A stretch of DNA of 64,000 bases from NCBI GenBank assembly GCA_934045905.1, contig OW203763.1:38329017-38393016 (forward strand), written 5' to 3'. Made by a program: the position numbers and the translations under genes. The notes under the pieces are model-generated. The model had not been told where the DNA came from. It ran no database searches and saw only the letters and a program-made list of their open reading frames with translations. This document shows, one piece after another, positions 55,000 to 64,000 of the stretch. This DNA is from Leuctra nigra. Taxonomy: Eukaryota > Arthropoda > Insecta > Plecoptera > Leuctridae. Numbering within the stretch: position 1 is the stretch's first letter; each line of letters opens with the position of its first letter.

Positions 55000-56639
55000 T
55001 ATTAATAAACGGATGGGTCTCTGGACAAACTGTAGGTAGTAGAATCAGAAGGATGTTATGTAGTAAGTAGGAGGCAGAGGTAACCTCCTAGGTAAATCTA
55101 CCTCACTAGGCCTACGTACAAACTCTATTACTGGTAACTTATCTAGTAACTATATATTGTCAACCTCATTGAACTTTCGACTCTTAATAAATAAAACAGT
55201 TTGTTTCGAAAAAGACCTTCTACCGGATGATTACACAAAAAATGAACGAGCCATGAATTTGTATTAAAAAGAATGAGTCGTCGAGCACTGAGTAGTGACC
55301 GTCACTTCATTCAGATTCACTCACTTACTCACTTCTTTTCTTGCTACCACTACACTACCACCCACTCAATCAACACCCGCTCCTGCTCAGCTCAGCTCAA
55401 GCGACTAGGGCGACACTAGCTGCATTTCTTGAACTATCATCTAACCGCTAGATTTAAAATGAATGCTGAATGATGACGCCTACTTTCGAACTCAAAACCA
55501 AACAAAATACACTATAATATAAACTGTAAAACGTTCAGTAGAATTTAGAAATGAGAAACACACATTGGATGTAAAATTTGACATGTTGAATGTTTATCAA
55601 AATTATCAGTTCTCGTATATTTGGATTAATATTTCAAAATCAATTATTAGAACTCATCAACAAACTTTAATGTTTTTAATTATATAAATACAATATTTCT
55701 TTTAGTTTCACTAGTTTTATTTTAGCAAAGAAGGCTTCAACATAATCAGCCAGCCGAGTTTTGAATTCGATGATATTTGGACTTCAACTCTAGAATTAGA
55801 ATCCCAAATGAAAGAAAGGTGGCAACAGGTGCTTTGAAGTAATAATCCACGGCGCTTATATTTTGATAATCTTCATTGCAATTTATTTGAATCTTAGGAA
55901 CAGATACCTAGCTTTTGTTTTCATCTTTTGTAAGAAATGTCATTACCTGAAGAAGTTTAGTGATCTAAACGAAATTTTGTATTTATATACCTACCTAATT
56001 AAAAACATTAAAGTTGTCGACAAGTTTTAATAATTGATTTTGAAATGTGAATGATGTTGCATTAAAAATTATACGTACCTACGATTGATATTTCAATTTT
56101 TCATTTTATAATGTCTCTCGCAAATCATAATTGAATGAAGTCTAATAAATAACAATCAACTACAATTTGGAATCACCTGAAAATTCTCATTTAATTCATT
56201 CAACTCATTCAGACTATTAATTTTTTTATTCAATAATATTTCATTAAATAAACTGTTGTACTTTGTGGAATTTAAATTGTGTGTGTCCAAGACTCCAAAT
56301 TGGAATTTATGAACTGAATATCCTAATGAAAAATTATGAAAATTAATTTTGTTGGCCTGCAATTAGATTTTACGATAATAATATTAATAATATACTCTGT
56401 GGTATAACTAAGGGTATAGTTGATTTAGGTTGATTGGATAGGTCACTCATTACCTACTCATTGCACATAAAGGAAATAATAAAATAAGACATTTGAAGTG
56501 ATCAGATTTAATGTATGTAAACATAAAACTTGATTACATTATGAATTAAAAGTATAGCATTAGTGCACATCAATTCGTTTGATATTAAACATTTAAATAA
56601 AAACAATATCTACACTCCAGTCAATACAATATTAAAAAA
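55000..56639 (-). other. MK2 upstream region
   Basis: Probable 5' UTR and promoter of MK2 in the first 450 bp (GC-richer, CT-rich patches at 55310-55420 on the plus strand). No TATA or start site can be fixed. The rest is AT-rich without recognisable features; near 55810-55880 a block (GAAAGGTGGCAACAGGTGCT) recurs from 14390. Confidence 0.35.
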
Positions 56640-56830
56640 TCACTTATATTTTGATTTCATAGAGCCTTTGAGTGTTTCCGACATTTTATGCGCAAATGCT
56701 TCACTAAGTCTCGACTTCTCCTTTTGACTTAATTCATTTTTTTCCCCAACATTTTTTGTCATTTTCTCTGCCAATTTTGTAGATTCTTCAATTTGATTCC
56801 TGAAACTCTCTTCATATCTTCTTATTGATG
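56640..56830 (-). CDS. Orphan terminal exon, unknown protein C-terminus
   Basis: After a good acceptor (GCACTTTATTCTTAG, polypyrimidine-rich) an open frame of 63 codons runs to a TGA. It begins ASIRRYEESFRNQIEESTK and ends ETLKGSMKSKYK. It is strongly charged, predicted mostly helical or coiled-coil, without membrane segments. The acceptor phase is 1. The frame is also open upstream of the acceptor to about 56900, so an unspliced small ORF is possible. I do not recognise the family. It lies 1.6 kb upstream of MK2 and 1.7 kb downstream of the PRA1-gene stop. It could be the last exon of a separate gene, or an alternative last exon of the PRA1 gene, whose exon-2 donor is also phase 1. Confidence 0.45.
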
Positions 56831-57317
56831 CTAAGAATAAAGTGCAAGCTATTAATAAGCGGTTTTTAAGTGGAATTAGTGCAGAATTAGATAGCAAAAA
56901 TAAAGATCCATAAGTTCAACAGACATTACCAGATTGAGTTAACATGTCAAGAAATAATCGCCTTCAATCATTTAGATGTTCACTTTCTTAAAAAAGAACA
57001 TTATGAAGTAAATAATGATCACTGAAAGTGTATAAAGACTTTCTAATTGAAACTTGTGTGATATAGCTGACACTCTTCATACACCCCAAAAAAGAGTGAA
57101 TAGAACCTATACTTTTCAAAGGTTTATGCCATATGTAGGTATATAAGTTTGAATATAAGCCTCATGACCACTACACATGCATAGTAAATAGTAATACATT
57201 AGGACTATTACACATCATCATACATATTATGACTAGCTATTATAATTAGTACTTTAATTAATTGTTGATGATTATTATATTAATACCAATTGACAGTTTA
57301 TTCTAAGCCATCTAGTT

Positions 57318-57938
57318 CAGTGGTGTATTCAGGGTGGAACATCCCCCCAACTCTCTCCCAATGAAATCATAGATTTAACTACAAAATAAAAAGCAACATT
57401 AAAAAATAATGTATACTAATATGAAAAGAAAATGACACATGATTGCAGCAGAAACTCAGATTCCTGTGTTATCCTAATACAGAGTAGATTCAAGAAGAAA
57501 AGAATATGGATTGTCATGAATTGCACTCGACATGTTTCGTATTGTGTTTAATGCCTCTCTGTTATGCAACTAGCCTGATGGCGAAGGAAGAATGAGGATG
57601 ATAATGATTGGGAGTCGATGAAGTAAGGGTAAGCAGGATGTAGGGAAAGATGTGGTCATGCCTATCAGTAAGGAACCTTGCTAGCATTTGCCTTTCGACT
57701 GAAAGAAATCACGAAAACCCTTAGCCAGGAAGGTTGGCCACAGAATCGAACCGGAGCCCCCATCAGGGCGTTACCATCTGAACCAACTTGCTCTGTGAAA
57801 TGGTGTTTATTTCCTAAAAATGTAGAGTATTAAGCTGTAAATTAGCCGATGCAATATTTTTTGTGAGAATACCTTATGACAAGAATTGTAAAAAAATCTT
57901 AAATACCCCCTCCGAAATGTTTTCTGGATACTCCACTG
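57318..57938. mobile_element. hAT-type MITE, 8-bp TSD ATCTAGTT, with nested SINE
   Basis: Ends CAGTGGTGTATTCAGGGT and TTCTGGATACTCCACTG. ATCTAGTT duplicated at 57310-57317 and 57939-57946. Without the SINE the element is about 360 bp. Confidence 0.92.
57551..57802 (-). mobile_element. tRNA-derived SINE nested in hAT MITE
   Basis: Minus strand: AAGTTGGTTCAGATGGTAAC head, GGTTCGATTCTG B box, CAGTCGAAAGGCAAATGCTA central block. Flanked by GTGTTTA at 57544-57550 and 57803-57809. The 3' tail lacks the usual GACGTTAA. Confidence 0.85.
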
Positions 57939-58563
57939 ATCTAGTTAGACTGAATAGTCGTACTACGGACATAGATATTTCAATGTAAAAGCATTATACA
58001 CGTAAGAAAAAGAGTTGGTAGAGGTACATAGTACCAGCATGTACCATTGTATCAATAAAGAATACTGAATAATGGCACGAGACTAATGCCATATCTTTCT
58101 ACAATATCATACTCCAGCATAATCAAAATACCATGGACGAAACGTAGACACGGACAAAGCATATAAATGGACATATCGTGCGAAGAGAAAACAGTGATTT
58201 TTATGCAATACATTTACATGATTATTTAAATACTACATCACATACTATATTTGCAGTTTAAACAGATAGCTGCCATCATAATTAGGTACATATCAAATTC
58301 AGTACCTATCCGCAGATAGTGATGCACAACAATCAATCTCTAATTGATATTTAGGGCTACACAATTTTGAAAAACTATATCTATATATAACCAATTAGCA
58401 TGAATTTTGAACATTTTTCCAAGACTCAAATTCACAACTTAATAATGTAACAAATTTCAGCAAATGCTTTAATTAGCATGATTTTTTTTCTGCTGTTGTA
58501 AAAAAATAATATCAAAGAGTGTGAGATTGTGGTAGTCTTGAGTTGTGTTGGTTGAGAACTTGT

Positions 58564-58703
58564 TTAAGAAATAAACTCCGGCTCCATACCCAGTGCATCG
58601 AGGAAAACTCCCATCGGGGTACACTTCAATCCAGCTCCTTCGATTTTGTTCACGAACTTGTTCTTTATACTGCGTTGGCGCATCGATGCATGAATGAATA
58701 TAA
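58564..58703 (-). CDS. ARL6IP5: PRA1-family coding exon 3 and stop
   Basis: Acceptor GCTCTGTCTACAG. Reads VIFIHASMRQRSIKNKF, then KIEGAGLKCTPMGVFLDALG and ends EPEFIS with TAA at 58566-58564. An ATTAAA on the minus strand at 58473-58468, about 90 bp on, could serve as its poly(A) signal. Confidence 0.95.
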
Positions 58704-61700
58704 CTGTAGACAGAGCAAACCCATTAGCATTTAGATTACATATCTCTGAGAACACAGAGACATGTATCCCTGGTGTTTTAACACAAAGATTGTGTTCAGC
58801 AAAAACAAATGATCAGATTAACCAGAAAGATCAATATGATGGCTAGTTTTTAAAATGGCTCTCGGATGGAACTTAATATAAATATCTTCAATTTTATTGT
58901 TGCATTTGAACCTAATTATAAAATTGTAATATTAGACACGATAACAAATTCGACACCCTTGGTCATGGCCAATGAGAGAAAACAATTGAAGATCTTCTCA
59001 TGCCAATGTTGCTGATTTGTTTCACTAGTGGCGTTAGGGTTATGAACGCACGGTGTCTGTACCAAAAGTTTCATATATGTCACAAGAGATTCAAATGTTA
59101 TACCTTAATGCAAAATGAGTTATTAGGCTCGTAGGAACTGACAAATTGGAATTTAAACAATTTTAAAGTGAAAATGCACAATATGAACAAAACAACCCTC
59201 TAATTGTTGCCCACATGGCATTTCTTAGAATTAAAAAATTCAAAGATGTTCAACTTATATTTGTGGGGATGATAATCCCCCCCCCCCCCCCCCCCCCCCC
59301 CCCCATCTACGCACCTGTGAATTATGGTAGGCCAGTAGCGCAAACAAGAGAAGATACCTGCTTAGCATGGCCAGGAATAGGTCGGCCCATACTAAACAGG
59401 TATCTTCTCTAGTTGGCGAGGACGGTAGCCACTGATAATGGTGTGGAAAACAAGAGAAACATACCCATGATAGGCAAGAGAATGCCAAATAAGAAGACGA
59501 CAACCGATCCCAACATGTAGACTATCAAGTAGCTACCAATCAGCACAAGACCAATTCCAAGAATAGGATGATTTTTCTTGAATCTGGTAGCTTCTGGTTT
59601 CCCACTCGTGAAGTAGTAAAATAGTCCAAAAGCGACGCCCATAGCTAACATTCCACAGACCATTTTTACCGGATGCATTACTCTGAAATTAAGACAAAAA
59701 TTAGTAAATGAATATAATTAAGTCCATTTGGTAAAAACTGCTGTTTTAAATATGTAGATAGTCCCTGATTTTAACAAGGTTAACAGTTATGGATGAATGG
59801 AATGAGATGTATAATTAGGAACCTGGAGGTTGTGACCTTGGAACCTTCCCAGTAATGTTCTCTTGACAGAGGAAAACTGCCCCCAAAACAAGAGTGTAGA
59901 GACTAGAACGGATGGGGTGGGTCCTGAAGAGAGCAGTTTACTCTGTCATTGTTGACAGAGCCCACAAAACATCCATGGGGATCCACTGATGAACCAACAT
60001 CATTTAATCCATCTAATTTAACTTCAAAATTATTCAAAACTTAAATGAAGGTTATACCTAACAATACAATTATGTAGAAATATAGCACACAGATTAGGTA
60101 CAATGACTAGTCTAGACATGAAGAATACATTTGTGAATACCGTTGCATGCGACCTGTATAAATTCATCAACGACTGACAACAGAGGCCAACTCCGAACTC
60201 GAATTAAACTTGGCTGGTACAGAAATGAGTTTATTGACCCATTGAATATTGTCTCATTTCCATAATTAATGGAAATCTGCTCGGTTACAAAACAAGTAGG
60301 TACCTAAGAACATTCTGTATGCAAGTAGAACACAATAAAAAATGGCCAGCAAAATGGATGGATAATGCTGCGGTTATCAGCATGAATGGAAGACAGTGAA
60401 AAAGCTACATTTATATTTGCAATCATTCTTTAGAATTGAATCATGTAGTTATACTTGATGATTGATTGATTATTAGAGTTTAACGGCGCGTCAACGACGA
60501 GGTTATATTGCGCACATTAATTTTAACTTTTAACTTTGTTGAACTAAGTGGAGGACATCGGGAGGGGTCGACCTAACTGGCCCGATCTGGGAGAGTCTGA
60601 AACTGGTGGGAAAGCCAGGTCAGAATGGGGACAGACCGGGGGGTGGAGAGCTTCGGGCCGGTGGGACTCGATTTCAGGGGGATCACCATCTCGAGGGGAC
60701 AGCCGGCCCGAGGGGCCCGCGAATTTGGGGAGGGCATGGGACTAGGTCGGCCCTGGACTGCACTTGGTTGGGGCCAACTCGTATGTGAGCCGGCCCCTTA
60801 AGCCCCACCACCACGTCAAGGTGGCAGTCCATTGGTGGGGAGTTATACTTGAGATACGGTTCAGGAATAATATACTTTCTTAAATAAAGGTACCTAGGTA
60901 AGTTTGTCTATTTCTATCCTGTGAAGATAAAGGATAGCCAATATTTCAGAATATGTGTGCCTATCCACCATGATTCAATTTACCCAATAAACTTGATTTT
61001 GTCGTTTTGTGGACTCTCATTCTATTCAGGTGGAGTGGAGTTCATAATTATCTATTATTACCAGAACAACAATCCTGCACGTAACTTGTCTGTTCTTTGC
61101 AGCCTATTTTTGCTGTTATTTACTACATACTAGTATCTGTTCATTTCTAATGTGTTGTACTCTTGTGACACCATCAGCATCTTCTTAGTGCATTAATTAC
61201 TACTAAAATCAATGTCTTTATCCCCCTTGTATTTCCCAGACTGTGATCCATATGTATGCTTTGGATAGTGCCGTTATAAATTAGATTCTTCATTGGTTAT
61301 TCAGTTGTTATAAACAATACCTTGAGGTCAGTTTCTGAATCGCTGTTCTTCCCAGGATTATACGGCTGCGAGTACTTCCCTCTGGCGAGTACCTACTTCC
61401 CTCTGATGATAACAGATCTCAGGTATTTAATCCCTGCATAATTCCATTCCTTCCTTCCTCTCTAAATCCATTTAATTTTTTAATTCTCCTACCACTAAGT
61501 ACTTGGTCATTCAAGATTTAGTTTTAAATAGGTACCATTTTTCTTCCGTTTCTACAAATAGGTAGTAAATGTCATCTTCATCTAATGCATTCCCTCTGCA
61601 CATGGCTTGCTATTCTTTAGAATTTAAACTTTAAAGAGAGAAAGTAAGAAGAGGCAGCAAGCAGCCTTGGTGCAAACCCTTCGTGACCCTGAAGCTCCTG

Positions 61701-62730
61701 GACATGTGATTTCCGACTTATACAATGCTCCACAGTGACGGTCTGGCCCGGGATGCCGGGGTGGGCATTTATGGGCCCCTTTTCCCATATTACGGGCCCC
61801 TATTTACATTTTACTGAACTGTTTTTCATATTTAACTAACATTTTTACTCATTTTACATAAATTTTTTCTATCTCTACTTTGTTTTACGGGCCCTGCCGC
61901 AAGTTTATTCGGGTCCTTTGCCTCATCCTAGTCCTTTTCATCCCAGACTGCCCCTGGCACCACAGTGCTTCATACTGGTCTACTATTTATGAGGAATAAT
62001 GCTGCTGAATAATACCTCAAACATCTTCAACACTATCTCTCTCAAAATCCAGAGAGACCCAAATGAGTCTCTCCGTATAATTAACTTCAATTAAATATGT
62101 CAACTACTACTACCTACGGTCAAGAAGATCACAGCCCCAAATGTCGAGCGGCCAACGTAAACGTAACTATAAATGAAAAACCAATCCAAGCAGGTAGGCG
62201 TGGATCTCAAATATGAATGTTCTTTGCGATCTCTTTTACAATGTCAATACGAAACACTGCCCGTGGACTATTTAATTGTGCAACTTGACGACCTACGTTA
62301 TCGAGGCTTCCCAATAAGCGTGCGATGTAACGGAGCAATACTACGCATGCGAGAAGGAATTGGATTTGTTTTCATTTGTTTTGGGGAATTAATTAGAGAA
62401 TGATTTTGTCACTGCTAGTGAGTCATCAGGACTAAAGGGTTAAGATGAGTCATGATCCCAATGAAAATATGGACTTGAAAATGTCTTTCTATGACTAATA
62501 ACAGCAGAATGGAACTACTTTAAAGTAAGATAACAAAAAGGATTAGGTACTTACCCAACGATTATGAAAATCACAATTGCCAAAAGGAAGTAATTTGTTT
62601 GATAGTAAAGGAGGTTATGGACAACTCTGTTTCCCCATTTTTCCAAATCCTTAAAATTTGGTACTTGAAAACGAGCAGAATTAAGAAGAAAATCATCCAT
62701 ACTCCTCAACGGTGCTATTTCTACCTCCAT
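58564..62730 (-). CDS. ARL6IP5: PRA1 family protein (ARL6IP5/PRAF3 type)
   Basis: Small ER/Golgi membrane protein of the prenylated Rab acceptor family. The vertebrate relative ARL6IP5 (JWA, GTRAP3-18) slows ER exit of the glutamate transporter EAAT3. Three coding exons, 62730-62555, 59682-59465 and 58703-58564, total 534 nt, i.e. 177 residues against 188 in mammals. Matching blocks are EVEIAPLRSMDDF at the N-terminus, KWGNRVVHNLLYYQTNY, four hydrophobic stretches (about 47-60, 66-82, 102-117 and 119-139), and the C-terminal block HASMRQRSIKNKF followed by KIEGAGLKCTPMGVFLDAL. Start chosen at MEVEIAPL because conservation begins there. An upstream in-frame ATG at 62784 would add 18 unconserved residues. 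Confidence 0.93.
58704..59464 (-). other. PRA1-gene intron 2
   Basis: Contains the hAT MITE at 59124-59317 and a repeated GAAGATACCTG near 59350 and 59400; nothing else seen. Confidence 0.6.
59124..59317. mobile_element. hAT-type MITE, near-identical 8-bp TSD
   Basis: Starts TAGGCTCGTAGGAACTG and ends CCATCTACGCACCTG, related to the 36.9-kb copy. Flanks TGAGTTAT (59116-59123) and TGAATTAT (59318-59325) differ at one base. 27-bp C-run at 59278-59304. Confidence 0.8.
59465..59682 (-). CDS. ARL6IP5: PRA1-family coding exon 2
   Basis: Acceptor TTGTCTTAATTTCAG, donor ATGG|GTATGT in phase 1. Encodes VMHPVKMVCGMLAMGVAFGL, KKNHPILGIGLVLIGSYLIV and the VVVFLFGILLPIM hydrophobic run. Confidence 0.95.
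60459..60840 (-). mobile_element. 382-bp retroposon, copy 2, 12-bp TSD
   Basis: Direct repeats AGTTATACTTGA at 60447-60458 and 60841-60852. On the minus strand the 5' end is CCCCACCAATGGACTGCCAC and the 3' end GCGCCGTTAAAC with an AATCAATCAATC-type tail. Same length as copy 1 by coincidence of small indels. Confidence 0.9.
61739..61965. mobile_element. hAT-like element
   Basis: Ends CAGTGACGGTCTGGCCCGGG and CCCAGACTGCCCCTG are inverted with mismatches. Possible flanks GCTCCA / GCACCA. Interior repeats a TTACGGGCCC motif, also seen at 44.5 kb. Confidence 0.6.
62555..62730 (-). CDS. ARL6IP5: PRA1-family coding exon 1
   Basis: From ATG 62730-62728 to the donor GTTGG|GTAAGT, phase 2. Encodes the N-terminal cytosolic segment, the conserved NRVVHNLLYYQTNYFLLAIV stretch and the start of the first hydrophobic hairpin. 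Confidence 0.95.
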
Positions 62731-64000
62731 CCTGTTACTCTTGATCATAATCCAGTACACGAACAAGTAAAGTCGACACTTCAAGTGGCAAAATTAGTTA
62801 AACAAACTGTTACTGATGACAAATTCACTTGCAAGAATTTCTCAATAATAATGCATGGATGTCAGATTCAAGGTCAATTCTTATGTCATCCGTGGAAATA
62901 ACAATGGAATCAGTCAGCTGTATGTCAAGTGCTGCCATCTACTTCAACTTGATCGAGTAGTTGACTCGGTCACTCGGGAAGCAGCACTCGAGGGACCTCG
63001 TGCGTCGTGATTGGTTGTGTCGTGATGATTTTGTCGGCTCTAGTTCAAAATACCTAAACCGCTATAGTCGGCATATCTGTGGGCAGTCGAAGCTCTTTGG
63101 GATGTCTTCTTTATCGGTCTTCTTTGCCGCGTGATTTAAACTCTCACTTATAATATTTACACATTTTTGTTTCGCTAAAACTACTTAGGAAAGTTAAAGA
63201 TACTGATGTAAACTCAATTTTATGAAAACCACATAAATTACCAATCTTATTGCAAAAAAAATCATCAAAAATTAGTCCGAATTTTTTGAAGAAAACTGTT
63301 TTTTGACAATAATTTAATTTTTTTTGAACCTTTCAAATAATTAAATATAATTAGAATGGCTCTTTCTTATGCGATTCTAGCTTATAAACACCAACTTAAA
63401 AGACGATATGTGACCATTATGATGTGACCAAGCTGAAAAAGTAGATCCAATTTACTAAATTTTAAGTCCAGTTTGGTGGGCACTCATATTGTACCTATCC
63501 ATGAGGTTGATGTTTAACTGTTTATATAGCAAGATCGGCGAAAAATTGTCTATGCTAATTATGTGCGACATACAGAAATAAATATCAATATTATTTTATT
63601 GAGATCAGGGTTCAATGTTGTTAATCAGGTACCATTGGCTTTATCTGACATTAGAGTAGCCTGTACCCATGTTAACCAATACTTAAAAAAATAAAAAAAT
63701 ATACCTTCTCATTTCTCTTTTTACTTAGCATATTTTTATGAAATTATGAATCCCATAATAATCATAGGAAGTTCATAAAGTTGCGTTTTCAGAGAGCATA
63801 CTAGATATAGTAGTCAACGATAGTAGTATAAGCTTAGAGGTAAGTGTTTAAGCAGATGTTGCTTATTACATTGCTTACTTTCAAATGTTGTGTTTCCAAT
63901 TTTTATTTTTTTTACTTTACTACTTTTTGAGAAGTAGTAGTAGGGCTTTATTATAGCTATCAAGATATTTTTTAAATTACATACCTACAATGCATACAGT
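62731..64000 (-). other. PRA1-gene upstream region
   Basis: Likely 5' UTR and promoter within the first 350 bp, where GC content rises (62920-63060). No further gene seen. Ends with a TAGTAGTAG-TTTATTATAGCTATCAAG segment at 63935-63965, like 14640-14690. Confidence 0.35.

Larger units (their letters stand above)
59683..62554 (-). other. PRA1-gene intron 1
   Basis: Contains a possible SINE scrap (59790-59890), a retroposon (60459-60840) and a hAT-like element (61739-61965). The remaining 60850-61735 and 61970-62554 show nothing. Confidence 0.6.

Noticed and set aside
60548..60788. Glycine/arginine-rich plus-strand frames in the retroposon
   Set aside because: Same text would have to be coding in copy 1 at 47562, where G-run and indels destroy it; it is GC-rich retroposon sequence.

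Overview
This window is eukaryotic. It is AT-rich, its genes are split into many short exons by GT-AG introns, and it is packed with tRNA-derived SINEs, MITEs and decayed retrotransposons. The proteins are closest, as far as can be judged by eye, to insect orthologues, so an insect is likely. The style of the repeats makes me think of a hemipteran such as a planthopper, but that is only an impression.

Three protein-coding genes can be built exon by exon, all on the minus strand. (1) A glutamate/aspartate transporter of the SLC1 (EAAT) family starts at 35842. It runs through a 24-kb first intron and seven further exons down to 2270, where the window cuts it off before its last exon(s). (2) A complete MAPK-activated protein kinase 2 (MK2) gene of seven coding exons runs from 54999 to 46644 and encodes 356 residues. 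(3) A complete PRA1-family gene (ARL6IP5 type) of three coding exons runs from 62730 to 58564 and encodes 177 residues. An orphan terminal exon (56640-56830, minus) lies between genes 2 and 3 and is not explained by either. The genes have unrelated jobs (neurotransmitter clearance, p38 stress signalling, ER membrane trafficking), and nothing suggests they work as a unit.

Between the exons the dominant content is mobile DNA. There are at least eight hAT-type MITEs or remnants whose 8-bp target-site duplications can be read directly, and a 1.9-kb element with 8-bp duplications. There are also three 210-bp mariner-type MITE copies, a Harbinger-type MITE, a tRNA-SINE family in about ten copies, and two copies of a separate 382-bp retroposon with 12-14 bp duplications. 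LINE relics and a probable Helitron are present too. Several insertions are nested and give a relative order of events. The most striking structure is at 25.39-27.33 kb: a mirror-image array of 136-bp units, each bounded by a perfect palindrome. It looks like a small terminal-repeat transposon that has been tandemly amplified and then inverted.

Gene-free stretches where I recognise nothing are listed as such. Most other short open frames in this window are chance frames in introns or lie inside repeats.
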